Assembly (NCBI RefSeq): GCF_026965535.1 | Contig: NZ_CP114039.1 | Location: forward strand, 2,790,001 to 2,854,000 | DNA from: Corallococcus sp. NCRR | Lineage (GTDB): Bacteria > Myxococcota > Myxococcia > Myxococcales > Myxococcaceae | DNA: 64,000 nucleotides | Direction: 5' to 3' | Part shown: in pieces, positions 9,337 through 16,989 of the stretch | Numbering within the stretch: position 1 is the first letter of the stretch | Layout of the letters: every line of letters starts with the position of its first letter | Notes under the pieces: generated by a model | What the model was told of the DNA's origin: nothing | The model's database searches: none | Seen by the model: the letters and a program-made list of their open reading frames with translations, nothing else | Made by a program: the position numbers and the translations under genes

Positions 9337-9810
9337 TCAGACGGGGGGACGGCCCACGAGCCAGTACACGACAGAGCAGACGGCGCCGGCCACGGGGGCC
9401 AGCACGATGCTCCAAAGCAGAGTCTGTCCGCAGTCCGCGCCCTCGCAGCCGATGCGCCCGTAGGCGAGCACGCCGCCCGCGAGCATGGGCACGTGCATGC
9501 CCGCGATGAACAGGCCCAGGCCGCGCAGCACGAGCCCCCGGTACCAGGGCCGCGTCCACAGCCGGAAGACGAACGGGACGAGCCCCAGCGTGCCGGTGAA
9601 CGCGGCGGCCAGCGCGAAGTGCCGGGCGGCCACCGCGACGCACGCGCCCGCGGCCAGCAGCAGGGCGGGCACCAGCAGGAGCGCGTTGAGCGACAGGGGC
9701 TCTCGTTCGCGGGGCGGCGTCGGAGGCATGGGCCAGGGCGGAAGGCTCGCAGGGCGTGCCCGGTCGCGCAAGGCCGGCAATGGCTTGGAATGAATGGGCA
9801 CGGGACCCAT
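9337..9810 (-). CDS. Small membrane protein of unknown function
   Basis: 157 residues with four predicted hydrophobic segments (ALLLVPALLLAAGAC, ALAAAFTGTLGLVPFVF, GLGLFIAGMHVPMLAGG, LWSIVLAPVAGAVCSVVYWL) and a Cys pair (CEGADCG) in a loop. The start at 9810 is preceded by GAAGGGG at good spacing. An ATG nine codons upstream and another at 9729 are alternatives. Family not recognised. Confidence 0.5.
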   Translation of the reverse strand: MGPVPIHSKPLPALRDRARPASLPPWPMPPTPPREREPLSLNALLLVPALLLAAGACVAVAARHFALAAAFTGTLGLVPFVFRLWTRPWYRGLVLRGLGLFIAGMHVPMLAGGVLAYGRIGCEGADCGQTLLWSIVLAPVAGAVCSVVYWLVGRPPV

Positions 9811-9855
9811 GAACACCCCTTCGCGAGCGAAGGCCATGGCCCTGCGGGGCGGCGT

Positions 9856-11754
9856 TCAGGCGGCGACGGCGCCTTCGCCCAACAGGCGCGCGTAGCGGCC
9901 CCGCCGCGCGAGCAACTGTTCGTGCGTGCCGGCCTCCACCACCTGTCCGCCCTCCACCACCGCGATGAGGTCCGCGTCGCGCACGGTGCTGAGCCGGTGC
10001 GCGATGACCAGCACCGTGCGGTCCTTCATCAGCGCCTGGAGCCCCGCGCCCACCGCCGCCTCGCTGGTGGCGTCCAGGGCGCTCGTGGGCTCATCCAACA
10101 GCAGCAGGGACGGGCGGCGAAGGAAGGCGCGCGCCAGGGCCAGCCGCTGGCGTTGTCCTCCGGACAGGCGGCTGCCCCGCTCGCCCACGGGCTCATCCAG
10201 GCCGCCGGGCAGCGCCCGCACGAAGTCCTCCGCGTGCGCCAGCCGCAGCGCTTCCCACAGCGCGTCGTCCGTCGCGTCCGGCTGGCCCAGGCGCAGGTTG
10301 TGGCGCACGGTGCCTGAGAAGAGCACCGGCTCCTGCGGCACCCACGCCAGCTGCGCGCGCACGCTGGACGCCTTGAGGGACGACAGCGGCACGCCGTCCC
10401 ACTTCACCTCGCCGCCGCTCGGCGGCAGGAAGCCCAGCAGCACGGAGAACAGCGTCGTCTTGCCCGCGCCAGACGGGCCCACCAGCGCCACGCGCGCGCC
10501 CGCGGGAATCGTCAGGTCCACGCCCTTGAGGGCCTCGCGCCCGTCCGAATAGGTGGCGCGCACGCCGGACAGCTCCAGGGCGCGCGACAGGGGCGGGGCC
10601 TCCGCGCCCATGTCCGGCGGCACCGGCGAGTCCGCGAGCACGAACAGGCGCTCCGCCGCCGCCAGCCCCGTGAGCACCTGGGACAGCGTGCCGCTCAGCG
10701 ACTTCACCGGCTGGTAGAGCAGGAGCGCCGCCGCCATGAAGGACAAGAGGCGCCCGGCCAGCGTCGGGTCCATGGACACCACGCGGGCGCCCCACGCCAC
10801 CGCCACCGCCACGCCGACGATGCCCAGCAGCTCCACCGTGGGGCTGAAGGCGCCGCGGATGAAGAGCGAGCGGCGCATCTCCGTGAGGTACGCCTCGGCC
10901 TCCGCGTCGAAGGACTCCAGCGCGCGGGGCACCGTGCCGTAGGCCTGCACCACGGGGAGGTTCTGCAACTGTTCAGCAGTGATGGCGCTGAGCGCGCCCA
11001 GGTTCGCCTGCGAGCGGGTGGCCACCTTCTTGAGCGACCGCGCGAAGCGGCTCACCGGCACCACCGTCACGGGCACGACGACGAACGTGAAGAGAAAAAG
11101 TTTCGCGTCGATGAGGAAGCAGGTCGCCAGCAGTGCGCAAATCTGCAGCCCATCCCTCACGTACGATGACAACGCCTGGGTGACGGAGAACTCCACCAGG
11201 GGTACGTCCGAGGTGAACCGGGAGACAAGTTCTCCCGAGTGGCGCTGCTCGAAGAACGCCGGTGGCTGGGCGAGCAGCCGGCCGTAGAGAAAGCCCCTCA
11301 GGTCGGCCATCACCCGCTGGCCCAGGCGCTGCATCAGTCCACCCTGGAGGAACTGGGCCGTGGCCTTCACCAGCGCCACCGCGACAACCAGGAGGGGCAG
11401 CCGGGACAGCAGGGCCTCTGGCGCCAGGGTCATCCCCGCGACGGTGACGGGGGCGCCGGTGAGCACGGCGCGCAGCAGGGGCCCGACGATCCAGGCATAC
11501 GCGGCGGTCGCGGCCGCGGCGGTGAGCGAGGCCAGCGTGCCCGCGAGCAGCAGCCGGCGGTAGGGGCTCAGGTAGCCCAGGAGCCGGCGATAGACGTGCG
11601 CGGAGGGACGGGGTGCCACGGAGGGGGCGCACTCTGTCACCGAGGCGACGGTGCCGTCCAAGCCAAAGGGACGTGGGAAGCGCGCGTGCATGGCCGCCCG
11701 CTCCACGGCCGGCCAGGGAGCGCTCGCGCCCGCCTGCGTTGCCGCATCCCACAC
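9856..11754 (-). CDS. MsbA-like ABC exporter (fused permease-ATPase)
   Basis: 632 residues in the usual half-exporter order: six membrane helices (about residues 60-350) and a nucleotide-binding domain (about 395-625). The latter holds Walker A (GPSGAGKTT), Q-loop (WVPQEPVLFSG), signature LSGGQRQR, Walker B (LLLLDEPTSALD) and H-loop (VIAHRLSTV). All catalytic residues are present, so it should be an active homodimeric exporter. Lipid A/lipid-flippase activity is typical of this subfamily, but the substrate cannot be read from sequence. The protein may start at residue 22 (MHARFPRP, 11691), since homologues begin close to the first helix. It is transcribed divergently from the gene at 11778. 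Confidence 0.85.
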   Translation of the reverse strand: MWDAATQAGASAPWPAVERAAMHARFPRPFGLDGTVASVTECAPSVAPRPSAHVYRRLLGYLSPYRRLLLAGTLASLTAAAATAAYAWIVGPLLRAVLTGAPVTVAGMTLAPEALLSRLPLLVVAVALVKATAQFLQGGLMQRLGQRVMADLRGFLYGRLLAQPPAFFEQRHSGELVSRFTSDVPLVEFSVTQALSSYVRDGLQICALLATCFLIDAKLFLFTFVVVPVTVVPVSRFARSLKKVATRSQANLGALSAITAEQLQNLPVVQAYGTVPRALESFDAEAEAYLTEMRRSLFIRGAFSPTVELLGIVGVAVAVAWGARVVSMDPTLAGRLLSFMAAALLLYQPVKSLSGTLSQVLTGLAAAERLFVLADSPVPPDMGAEAPPLSRALELSGVRATYSDGREALKGVDLTIPAGARVALVGPSGAGKTTLFSVLLGFLPPSGGEVKWDGVPLSSLKASSVRAQLAWVPQEPVLFSGTVRHNLRLGQPDATDDALWEALRLAHAEDFVRALPGGLDEPVGERGSRLSGGQRQRLALARAFLRRPSLLLLDEPTSALDATSEAAVGAGLQALMKDRTVLVIAHRLSTVRDADLIAVVEGGQVVEAGTHEQLLARRGRYARLLGEGAVAA

Positions 11755-11777
11755 ACGCGGACAGCTTGAGAGGCGCC

Positions 11778-12218
11778 ATGGAAACCAACTCCGAGAAAGA
11801 AGTCCTGTTCAATCCCGGCTGCGAGTCGGTCGTGGATGACGAAGAGCGCCGCCGTCTGCTCTGGCTGATGGCCGAGTACTTCCGCACCATCGGTTACTCG
11901 GACATCAAGGCCCGGCTCCCTGGCTTCATGCCGCCGCCGGTGCTCTCCGGCACCATCGAGGACCACCGGCCGGACTTCACCTGCCGCCAGTCCGACTCCG
12001 CCCGCACGCCCATCATCCTGGAGATCGTCACCCCGGGCATGGTGGATGATCCGACCGCGGAGAACCGCTGGAGCCTGCTGGCGAGCGCCGCGAAGCTCTA
12101 CAACGCGGAGCTGCACTTCGTGGTCCCCAAGTGGTCCATGAACGGCCCCGTGGACCCGGCCCTCAAGCGCCGCCTTGCTCGCATGGAGCTGACGGTCAAC
12201 CGCGTCTGGACCGTGTAG
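11778..12218 (+). CDS. Conserved hypothetical protein
   Basis: 146 residues, soluble. The ATG is preceded by GAGAGG at five bases. The central part, with TPIILEIVTPGMVDDP and ELHFVVPKW, has alternating strand and helix and resembles a nuclease-like alpha/beta fold (D-x(n)-E-x-V pattern), but I cannot assign a family. It is divergent from the ABC exporter and followed by a 126-bp gap before dnaJ. Confidence 0.55.
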   Translation: METNSEKEVLFNPGCESVVDDEERRRLLWLMAEYFRTIGYSDIKARLPGFMPPPVLSGTIEDHRPDFTCRQSDSARTPIILEIVTPGMVDDPTAENRWSLLASAAKLYNAELHFVVPKWSMNGPVDPALKRRLARMELTVNRVWTV

Positions 12219-12260
12219 CGCAGGACCCCTGCTTCAAGAAGGGTTGGACCCGGGCCTGGA

Positions 12261-12288
12261 TTGCTGGCGTGTTTCGCTGCGTTATAGT
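12261..12288 (+). promoter_or_regulatory. Candidate sigma-70 type promoter upstream of dnaJ
   Basis: TTGCTG, a 16-base spacer and TATAGT lie 57 bp before the dnaJ ATG, in the only AT-richer part of this intergenic gap. No CIRCE-type inverted repeat is visible. This is a match to consensus only. Confidence 0.35.
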
Positions 12289-12344
12289 GACTCCGATTCT
12301 CTACGCAGCTTGAAAACGCCAGCAAATTCCAGGGGTTCGATTCA

Positions 12345-13466
12345 ATGGCAGGGGCCGCAGGGCAGAAGCGCGACTACTACGAGGTCCTCGGCGTCCAGAA
12401 GAACGTTACGGCGCAGGACCTGAAAAGCGCGTTCCGGAAGGTCGCGTTGCAGTACCACCCGGACCGCAACCCCGGGAACCACGAGGCCGAGGAGAAGTTC
12501 AAGGAAGCCTCGGAGGCCTACGAGGTCCTGAGCGATCCGGACCGGCGCACGAAGTACGACCGCTTCGGACACGCGGGCAACCCCTTCGGGGACGCGGGCG
12601 GCGGCTTCCAGGGCGTCAACATCAACGACATCTTCGGGGAGATCTTCGGCGACATCTTCGGGGGTGGCGGCGGGCGAGGCCGGCAGCGTCAGAGCCGGGG
12701 CGCGGACCTGCGCTACAACCTGGAGATCAGCTTCGAGGAGGCGGCGTTCGGCTGCCGTCCGAAGGTGACCATCCCCCGTCCGAAGAAGTGCGAGACCTGC
12801 TCCGGCTCCGGCAGCAAGAGCGGCGCGGCGCCCCGGCAGTGCGCGGCGTGCGGCGGCAGCGGGGAATTGCGCTACTCGCAGGGCTTCTTCGCGGTGTCGC
12901 GTCCGTGCGGTGACTGCGGCGGTTCGGGCGCGACCATCCCGGATCCGTGCGCGAAGTGCCGGGGCTCCGGGAAGACGCCGTCGGAAGAGGTCATCGAGGT
13001 CGCCATCCCGGGCGGCGTGGACAACGGCACGCGCGTGCGGCTGGCGGGCATGGGTGAGCCGGGAGACCGGGGCGCGCCCGCGGGCGACCTGTACGTGACG
13101 GTCATCGTGCGGGAGCACCCGCTCTTCCAGCGCGAGGAGTACGAGGTCTTCTGCGAAGTGCCGGTGTCCTTCACGCAGGCGGCGCTGGGCGCGAAGATCG
13201 ACGTGCCCACGCTGGACGGCAAGGTGAAGATGACCATCCCGGCGGGCACGCAGTCCGGCAAGGTGTTCCGCCTGCGCGGCAAGGGCATCCCGCACCTGCA
13301 CAGCCAGCAGCGGGGCGATCAGCACGTGCGCGTCATCATCGAAACGCCCACGGAGCTGTCCTCCAAGCAGCGCGAGCTGCTGGAGCGCTTCGCGGAGGTG
13401 TCCGGCGAGGAGACCCATCCCCAGTCGAAGTCCTTCTTCGACAAGGTGAAGGAACTCTTCGGCTGA
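12345..13466 (+). CDS. dnaJ: Class I Hsp40 chaperone DnaJ
   Basis: 373 residues with the full class I order. A J domain carries HPD at residues 38-40, which stimulates DnaK ATPase. A short Gly/Phe-rich segment follows, then four CxxCxGxG zinc repeats (CETCSGSG, CAACGGSG, CGDCGGSG, CAKCRGSG) and a C-terminal substrate-binding region. The length matches the family. There is no dnaK or grpE beside it, so this may be one of several DnaJ copies. AGGGG precedes the ATG. Confidence 0.92.
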   Translation: MAGAAGQKRDYYEVLGVQKNVTAQDLKSAFRKVALQYHPDRNPGNHEAEEKFKEASEAYEVLSDPDRRTKYDRFGHAGNPFGDAGGGFQGVNINDIFGEIFGDIFGGGGGRGRQRQSRGADLRYNLEISFEEAAFGCRPKVTIPRPKKCETCSGSGSKSGAAPRQCAACGGSGELRYSQGFFAVSRPCGDCGGSGATIPDPCAKCRGSGKTPSEEVIEVAIPGGVDNGTRVRLAGMGEPGDRGAPAGDLYVTVIVREHPLFQREEYEVFCEVPVSFTQAALGAKIDVPTLDGKVKMTIPAGTQSGKVFRLRGKGIPHLHSQQRGDQHVRVIIETPTELSSKQRELLERFAEVSGEETHPQSKSFFDKVKELFG

Positions 13467-13475
13467 TTTACCTGG

Positions 13476-13508
13476 GGCTCTTTCCTTCGCAGGGAGAAGG
13501 AAAGAGCC
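13476..13508. terminator. Bidirectional hairpin between dnaJ and the SUKH gene
   Basis: A perfect 13-bp stem (GGCTCTTTCCTTC with GAAGGAAAGAGCC) closes a 7-base loop ten bases after the dnaJ stop and just before the stop of the convergent gene. There is no long T tract, but the stem is strong and placed to serve both genes. Confidence 0.65.
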
Positions 13509-13523
13509 ACTCCGGGTGACGGG

Positions 13524-14000
13524 TCAGCTCAACCAGAACCAATCCCCGTTGCTTCGGAGCGCTCCCTCCAGAAAAGCCGAGAAGGTTGGGGCGATCTCCG
13601 GGCAGTACTCTGGATCGGGAAACATCTCGCGGTACCCGTCCCGAAGTGGGTAGCGCCCCATCCGTGGCGCGCTGACATCCAGGATGATGCAGTTGCCGTC
13701 CTTGACCGCGCAGATGGACCACCAGTCCGAGGGTCCTCTGTCGTCGGTGTCCTTCCCGCGGATCGCGACGCGCGCACGGACGATTTGCGCGAGCGGATGG
13801 AATCGGAACGGGGGATCGATCCGGTCGAAGAGATCCGCTCCGTCGCAGTGCAGGTAGAACGCACGCAGGTCCGGATCCAACCTCCAGCCCACCCGCTGCT
13901 CGAAGGCTTCGATCTGCTCGGCCGTGGCGGGCGGATTCGGAAAATGCCGCTGGGAGATCTCCAGCAGCATCGCGCGCATCGGATCCGGGTCATTCGCCAT
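13524..14000 (-). CDS. SMI1/KNR4 (SUKH) family immunity-type protein
   Basis: 158 residues. The pattern PATAEQIEAFEQRVGWRLDPDLRAF, then YLHCDGADL and a later FSAFLEGAL, is the SUKH/SMI1-KNR4 fold (helix with E-x-x-x-G-x-x-LP-like turn, then strand). SUKH proteins are widespread immunity proteins for nuclease toxins. It starts inside the end of the upstream lipoprotein-toxin gene (11-bp overlap), the usual toxin-then-immunity order. The ATG at 14000 is preferred over an ATG 19 codons upstream because it keeps the overlap short. Immunity function is inferred from fold and context. Confidence 0.75.
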   Translation of the reverse strand: MANDPDPMRAMLLEISQRHFPNPPATAEQIEAFEQRVGWRLDPDLRAFYLHCDGADLFDRIDPPFRFHPLAQIVRARVAIRGKDTDDRGPSDWWSICAVKDGNCIILDVSAPRMGRYPLRDGYREMFPDPEYCPEIAPTFSAFLEGALRSNGDWFWLS

Positions 14001-14640
14001 AGGGATAGTCGACTCCCACGCCATTCCATGGCGGTGCTCCGGCATAGCACTGGCCATAGGAGTCCGTGACGTACTGGTGGAGGTCCTGGGGCAGCGGAAT
14101 CACGTTGTCCCAATCGACAGGGTCGCCACCATGACCCAGGTCGAAGATGTGGTGCCCTTGCCAGGGTGTGCCGCCCGGGTCGCTCGGCCAGGCCCCCATG
14201 CGCTTCGCCCACTCACGACGGAACGTGTCGCGGATGTTGTTCCAGCGACTGCGGCTCGCTCGCGTCGCGGCTGGCGCAACGGGGGTGTAGTTGCAGCAGC
14301 AGTGCGTCACGCCGTATCGGCTGCCCGCATGGACGACAGGGCCTTCGAAGTCCATCTTGATGTCCGCCAACCAGATGCACCCCATGACCACGTTGCCCGT
14401 CGCCGCGCATCTGCTCTCGCAGGAGCGCATGAACGCGGGTCTGCATTGCCACGGGCCGTAGTGGATGACCGTGCGGAAATGACCTCCTCCGGGGACAGCA
14501 ACCAGGGGTCCCACCCACTTCCGGCCGGGACCCACCAATGCGGGGGTGACCGAGCCGCAAGCCGTGGAGGCGAGCATCAGGACCAGAGCGGTGAGGCTGC
14601 TCCATCGCTGTAACTGGGGGGCATGGGGTTCCACGGCCAC
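13990..14640 (-). CDS. Lipoprotein with C-terminal HNH-type nuclease, SitA-like toxin candidate
   Basis: About 216 residues, starting at one of two GTG codons (14640 or 14634). A hydrophobic leader ends in ASTAC (lipidation Cys at about residue 28), so it is a predicted lipoprotein. A cysteine-rich middle (CESRC, CCCNY) follows. The C-terminal 55 residues carry GHHIFDLGHGGDP, DNVIPLP and DLHQY, with His163-His164, Asn179 and His188 spaced like an HNH/GHH nuclease. Lipoprotein toxins with variable C-terminal nuclease domains and a downstream immunity gene are known in myxobacteria as SitA/SitI, passed between kin by TraA/TraB outer-membrane exchange. Assignment to that class is inference; an independent HNH lipoprotein is the alternative. 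Confidence 0.65.
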   Translation of the reverse strand: MAVEPHAPQLQRWSSLTALVLMLASTACGSVTPALVGPGRKWVGPLVAVPGGGHFRTVIHYGPWQCRPAFMRSCESRCAATGNVVMGCIWLADIKMDFEGPVVHAGSRYGVTHCCCNYTPVAPAATRASRSRWNNIRDTFRREWAKRMGAWPSDPGGTPWQGHHIFDLGHGGDPVDWDNVIPLPQDLHQYVTDSYGQCYAGAPPWNGVGVDYPYGE

Positions 14641-14832
14641 GATGTTAGATGGTCGCCCGCCGACCGTGCGTCCCGGGCCGCGCTTCAGGCGTGGCTCCGG
14701 GGCCGCACGAAGCGGGGGGAAGGCAGGGGCTCCCCTCGGTGACGCACGCGGGCATGCGCGGTGCATTGAAGCGGACGTTCCAGGGGAATCTTCCCCCCGC
14801 TCAAGTGTCGACGGAGCCTCACCCGCGCTGCT

Positions 14833-16989
14833 ATGCACTTCGCCATGGAAGTCCTCTCCGCATCGCGCCGCGCGCTCGTCGCCGCGCTGGCCCTGACGTT
14901 GACCGCCTGCCCCAAGACGCCTTCCCGCACCGACAGCCGGGACGACACCTCCGGGGGAGACTCCACCCAGCCCAACCGCCCGCGCGTGGAGGTGAAGCAG
15001 GACGCCACCGCCAACGCCGCGCTCGCGCAGGCCCGCACGCAGGCGCAGGCGAACCCGGACAAGAAGCAGGCTGCGGAGGCCTACCTGTCCGTGCGCAAGG
15101 CGTACCCCGCCACCACCGCCGGCCAGGACGCGCTCTACAACGCGGGCGTCCTCTACTTCGAAGCGAAGGACTACGCGAACGCGCGCAAGACCTTCAACGA
15201 GCTGCTCTTCGAGAACCCCCTCCACGCCCAGGCCGAGGACGCCAAGCACAAGCTGGCCGTCTCCGCCATGGAGGTGGGCGCCTACCGCGACGCGTACCAG
15301 ACGCTCACCAGCCTGGCCGAGCGCGCCGAGGGTGCCGAGAAGGAGCAACTGCTGAAGGAGGCCGCGCGCGCGGCGGAGGGCGCGGGCCTGTACTCGCAGG
15401 CGCTGTCCTCCGCGGTGAAGGAAGCCGGAGACGCGCAGACCGCGGAGGAGAAGGCCGCCGCGGTGAAGAAGGTGGAGCAACTGGTGGAAGGCCGCGCCAG
15501 CTTCCTCGACATCGCCCGCGTGCAGGAGGGGCTGTCCCCGTCCAACCCCGCGTGGCCGGTGCTCCAGTTCAAGCTGGCGCGCATCTACTACCACCTGCGC
15601 GACTGGACCCGCCTGGAGGAGACGCTCCAGACGTACCTGCGCGAAGCGCCCAACAGCACCTTCGCGCCGCAGGCGAAGGAGTTGCTCGCGCGCGCCACCC
15701 GCCGCGTGGAGGTGCGTCCTCGCACCATCGCGGTGCTGCTGCCCATGTCGGGCCGCTACCAGCCCATCGGCGAGGCGGTGCTGCGCGGCGTGAAGCTGGG
15801 CCTGCAGGGCAGCGACATCGAGCTGGTGGTGAAGGACACGCAGGGCGACGTCAACAAGACGGGCACGGCGATGGAGCAGCTCGCGTTCGACGACGGCGCC
15901 ATCGCGGCCATGGGCCCGCTGCTGGTGGACGACACCAAGCGCGCGGCGCTGCTCGCGGAAGAGCTCCAGGTGCCGCTGCTGACGATGAGCCGTCAGGAGG
16001 GCATCACGGACATTGGCCCGTACGTCTTCCGCAACATGCTGACGAACTCCGCGCAGGCGAGCGCCATCGCGGACTACGCGATGAACGTGAAGGGCTACAA
16101 GCGCTTCGCGGTGCTCTACCCGAACATCCCTTACGGGGTGGAGCTGGCGAACGAGTTCTGGGACGACGTGGTGTCGCGCGGCGGCGCGGTGCGCGGCGCG
16201 GAGTCGTACTCCTACGACCAGACCACGTTCACCGGCGAGGCCAAGCGCCTGGTGGGCCGCTACTACCTGGAGGACCGCGGCGACTACGCGGAGGCCGTGC
16301 GCGACGTGCAGGGTGAGAAGATCACGGACGCGTACCGCCGCCGCAAGGCGATGGAGAAGGCGCGCAGCGGCGTGGAGCCCATCATCGACTTCGAGGGCCT
16401 CTTCATCCCGGACGACTGGCGCCGGGTAAGCCTGGTGACGCCCGCGCTCGCGGTGGAGGACATCGTCACCAACGCGTGCGACCCGCGCGACCTGGAGCGC
16501 ATCCGCAAGACGACGGGCAAGAAGGACCTGAAGACCGTCACGCTCTTCGGCACCAACCAGTGGTCCAGCCCCAAGGGCCGCTCGGGCCTGCCGGAGCTCT
16601 TGGAGCGCGGCGGCAAGTTCGTCACCTGCTCGGTGTACGTGGACGGCTTCTTCGTGGACTCGCAGCGGCCGGCCACGCAGAAGTTCGTGAAGAGCTACCG
16701 CGACGCGTACAAGGAGACGGGCCGCGACCCGGGCCTGCTGGAGGCCATCGGTTACGACTCCGCGCGCATGGTGCGGCAGGTGCTGGACAAGCAGCGCCCC
16801 AACACGCGCGCGGCCATGCGTGAGTCGCTGGCGGGGCTGAAGGACTTCGACGGCGCCACCGGCCGCACCTCGTTCAACGACAAGCGTGAAGCGGACAAGC
16901 AGCTGTTCCTCTTGTCCGTGGACAACAAGGGCGTGAACGAGATCAACGTGGACAAGGAGAAGGCCGCCGTCCGCGGCTCGGGTTCATGA
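14833..16989 (+). CDS. LpoA-like lipoprotein: TPR plus periplasmic-binding domain
   Basis: 718 residues. The leader ends in LTLTAC, a lipobox. Residues about 60-290 are TPR-like helices (AYLSVRKAYPATTAGQDAL, YNAGVLYFEAKDYANARKTF). From about 295 on there is a type I periplasmic-binding fold (IAVLLPMSGRYQPIGEAVLRG). TPR followed by such a domain is the layout of LpoA, the outer-membrane lipoprotein activator of penicillin-binding protein 1A; related binding proteins of ABC importers lack the TPRs. The ATG at 14845 is an alternative start. The stop overlaps the next start (ATGA), so the WD40 lipoprotein is co-translated. The cell-wall role is inferred from architecture. Confidence 0.7.
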   Translation: MHFAMEVLSASRRALVAALALTLTACPKTPSRTDSRDDTSGGDSTQPNRPRVEVKQDATANAALAQARTQAQANPDKKQAAEAYLSVRKAYPATTAGQDALYNAGVLYFEAKDYANARKTFNELLFENPLHAQAEDAKHKLAVSAMEVGAYRDAYQTLTSLAERAEGAEKEQLLKEAARAAEGAGLYSQALSSAVKEAGDAQTAEEKAAAVKKVEQLVEGRASFLDIARVQEGLSPSNPAWPVLQFKLARIYYHLRDWTRLEETLQTYLREAPNSTFAPQAKELLARATRRVEVRPRTIAVLLPMSGRYQPIGEAVLRGVKLGLQGSDIELVVKDTQGDVNKTGTAMEQLAFDDGAIAAMGPLLVDDTKRAALLAEELQVPLLTMSRQEGITDIGPYVFRNMLTNSAQASAIADYAMNVKGYKRFAVLYPNIPYGVELANEFWDDVVSRGGAVRGAESYSYDQTTFTGEAKRLVGRYYLEDRGDYAEAVRDVQGEKITDAYRRRKAMEKARSGVEPIIDFEGLFIPDDWRRVSLVTPALAVEDIVTNACDPRDLERIRKTTGKKDLKTVTLFGTNQWSSPKGRSGLPELLERGGKFVTCSVYVDGFFVDSQRPATQKFVKSYRDAYKETGRDPGLLEAIGYDSARMVRQVLDKQRPNTRAAMRESLAGLKDFDGATGRTSFNDKREADKQLFLLSVDNKGVNEINVDKEKAAVRGSGS

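Noticed and set aside
12342-13418. Long antisense reading frame opposite dnaJ
   Set aside because: Its sequence is low complexity (Arg/Leu/Ala/His) and follows from the G/C-rich third positions of the real gene; no ribosome site or homology.
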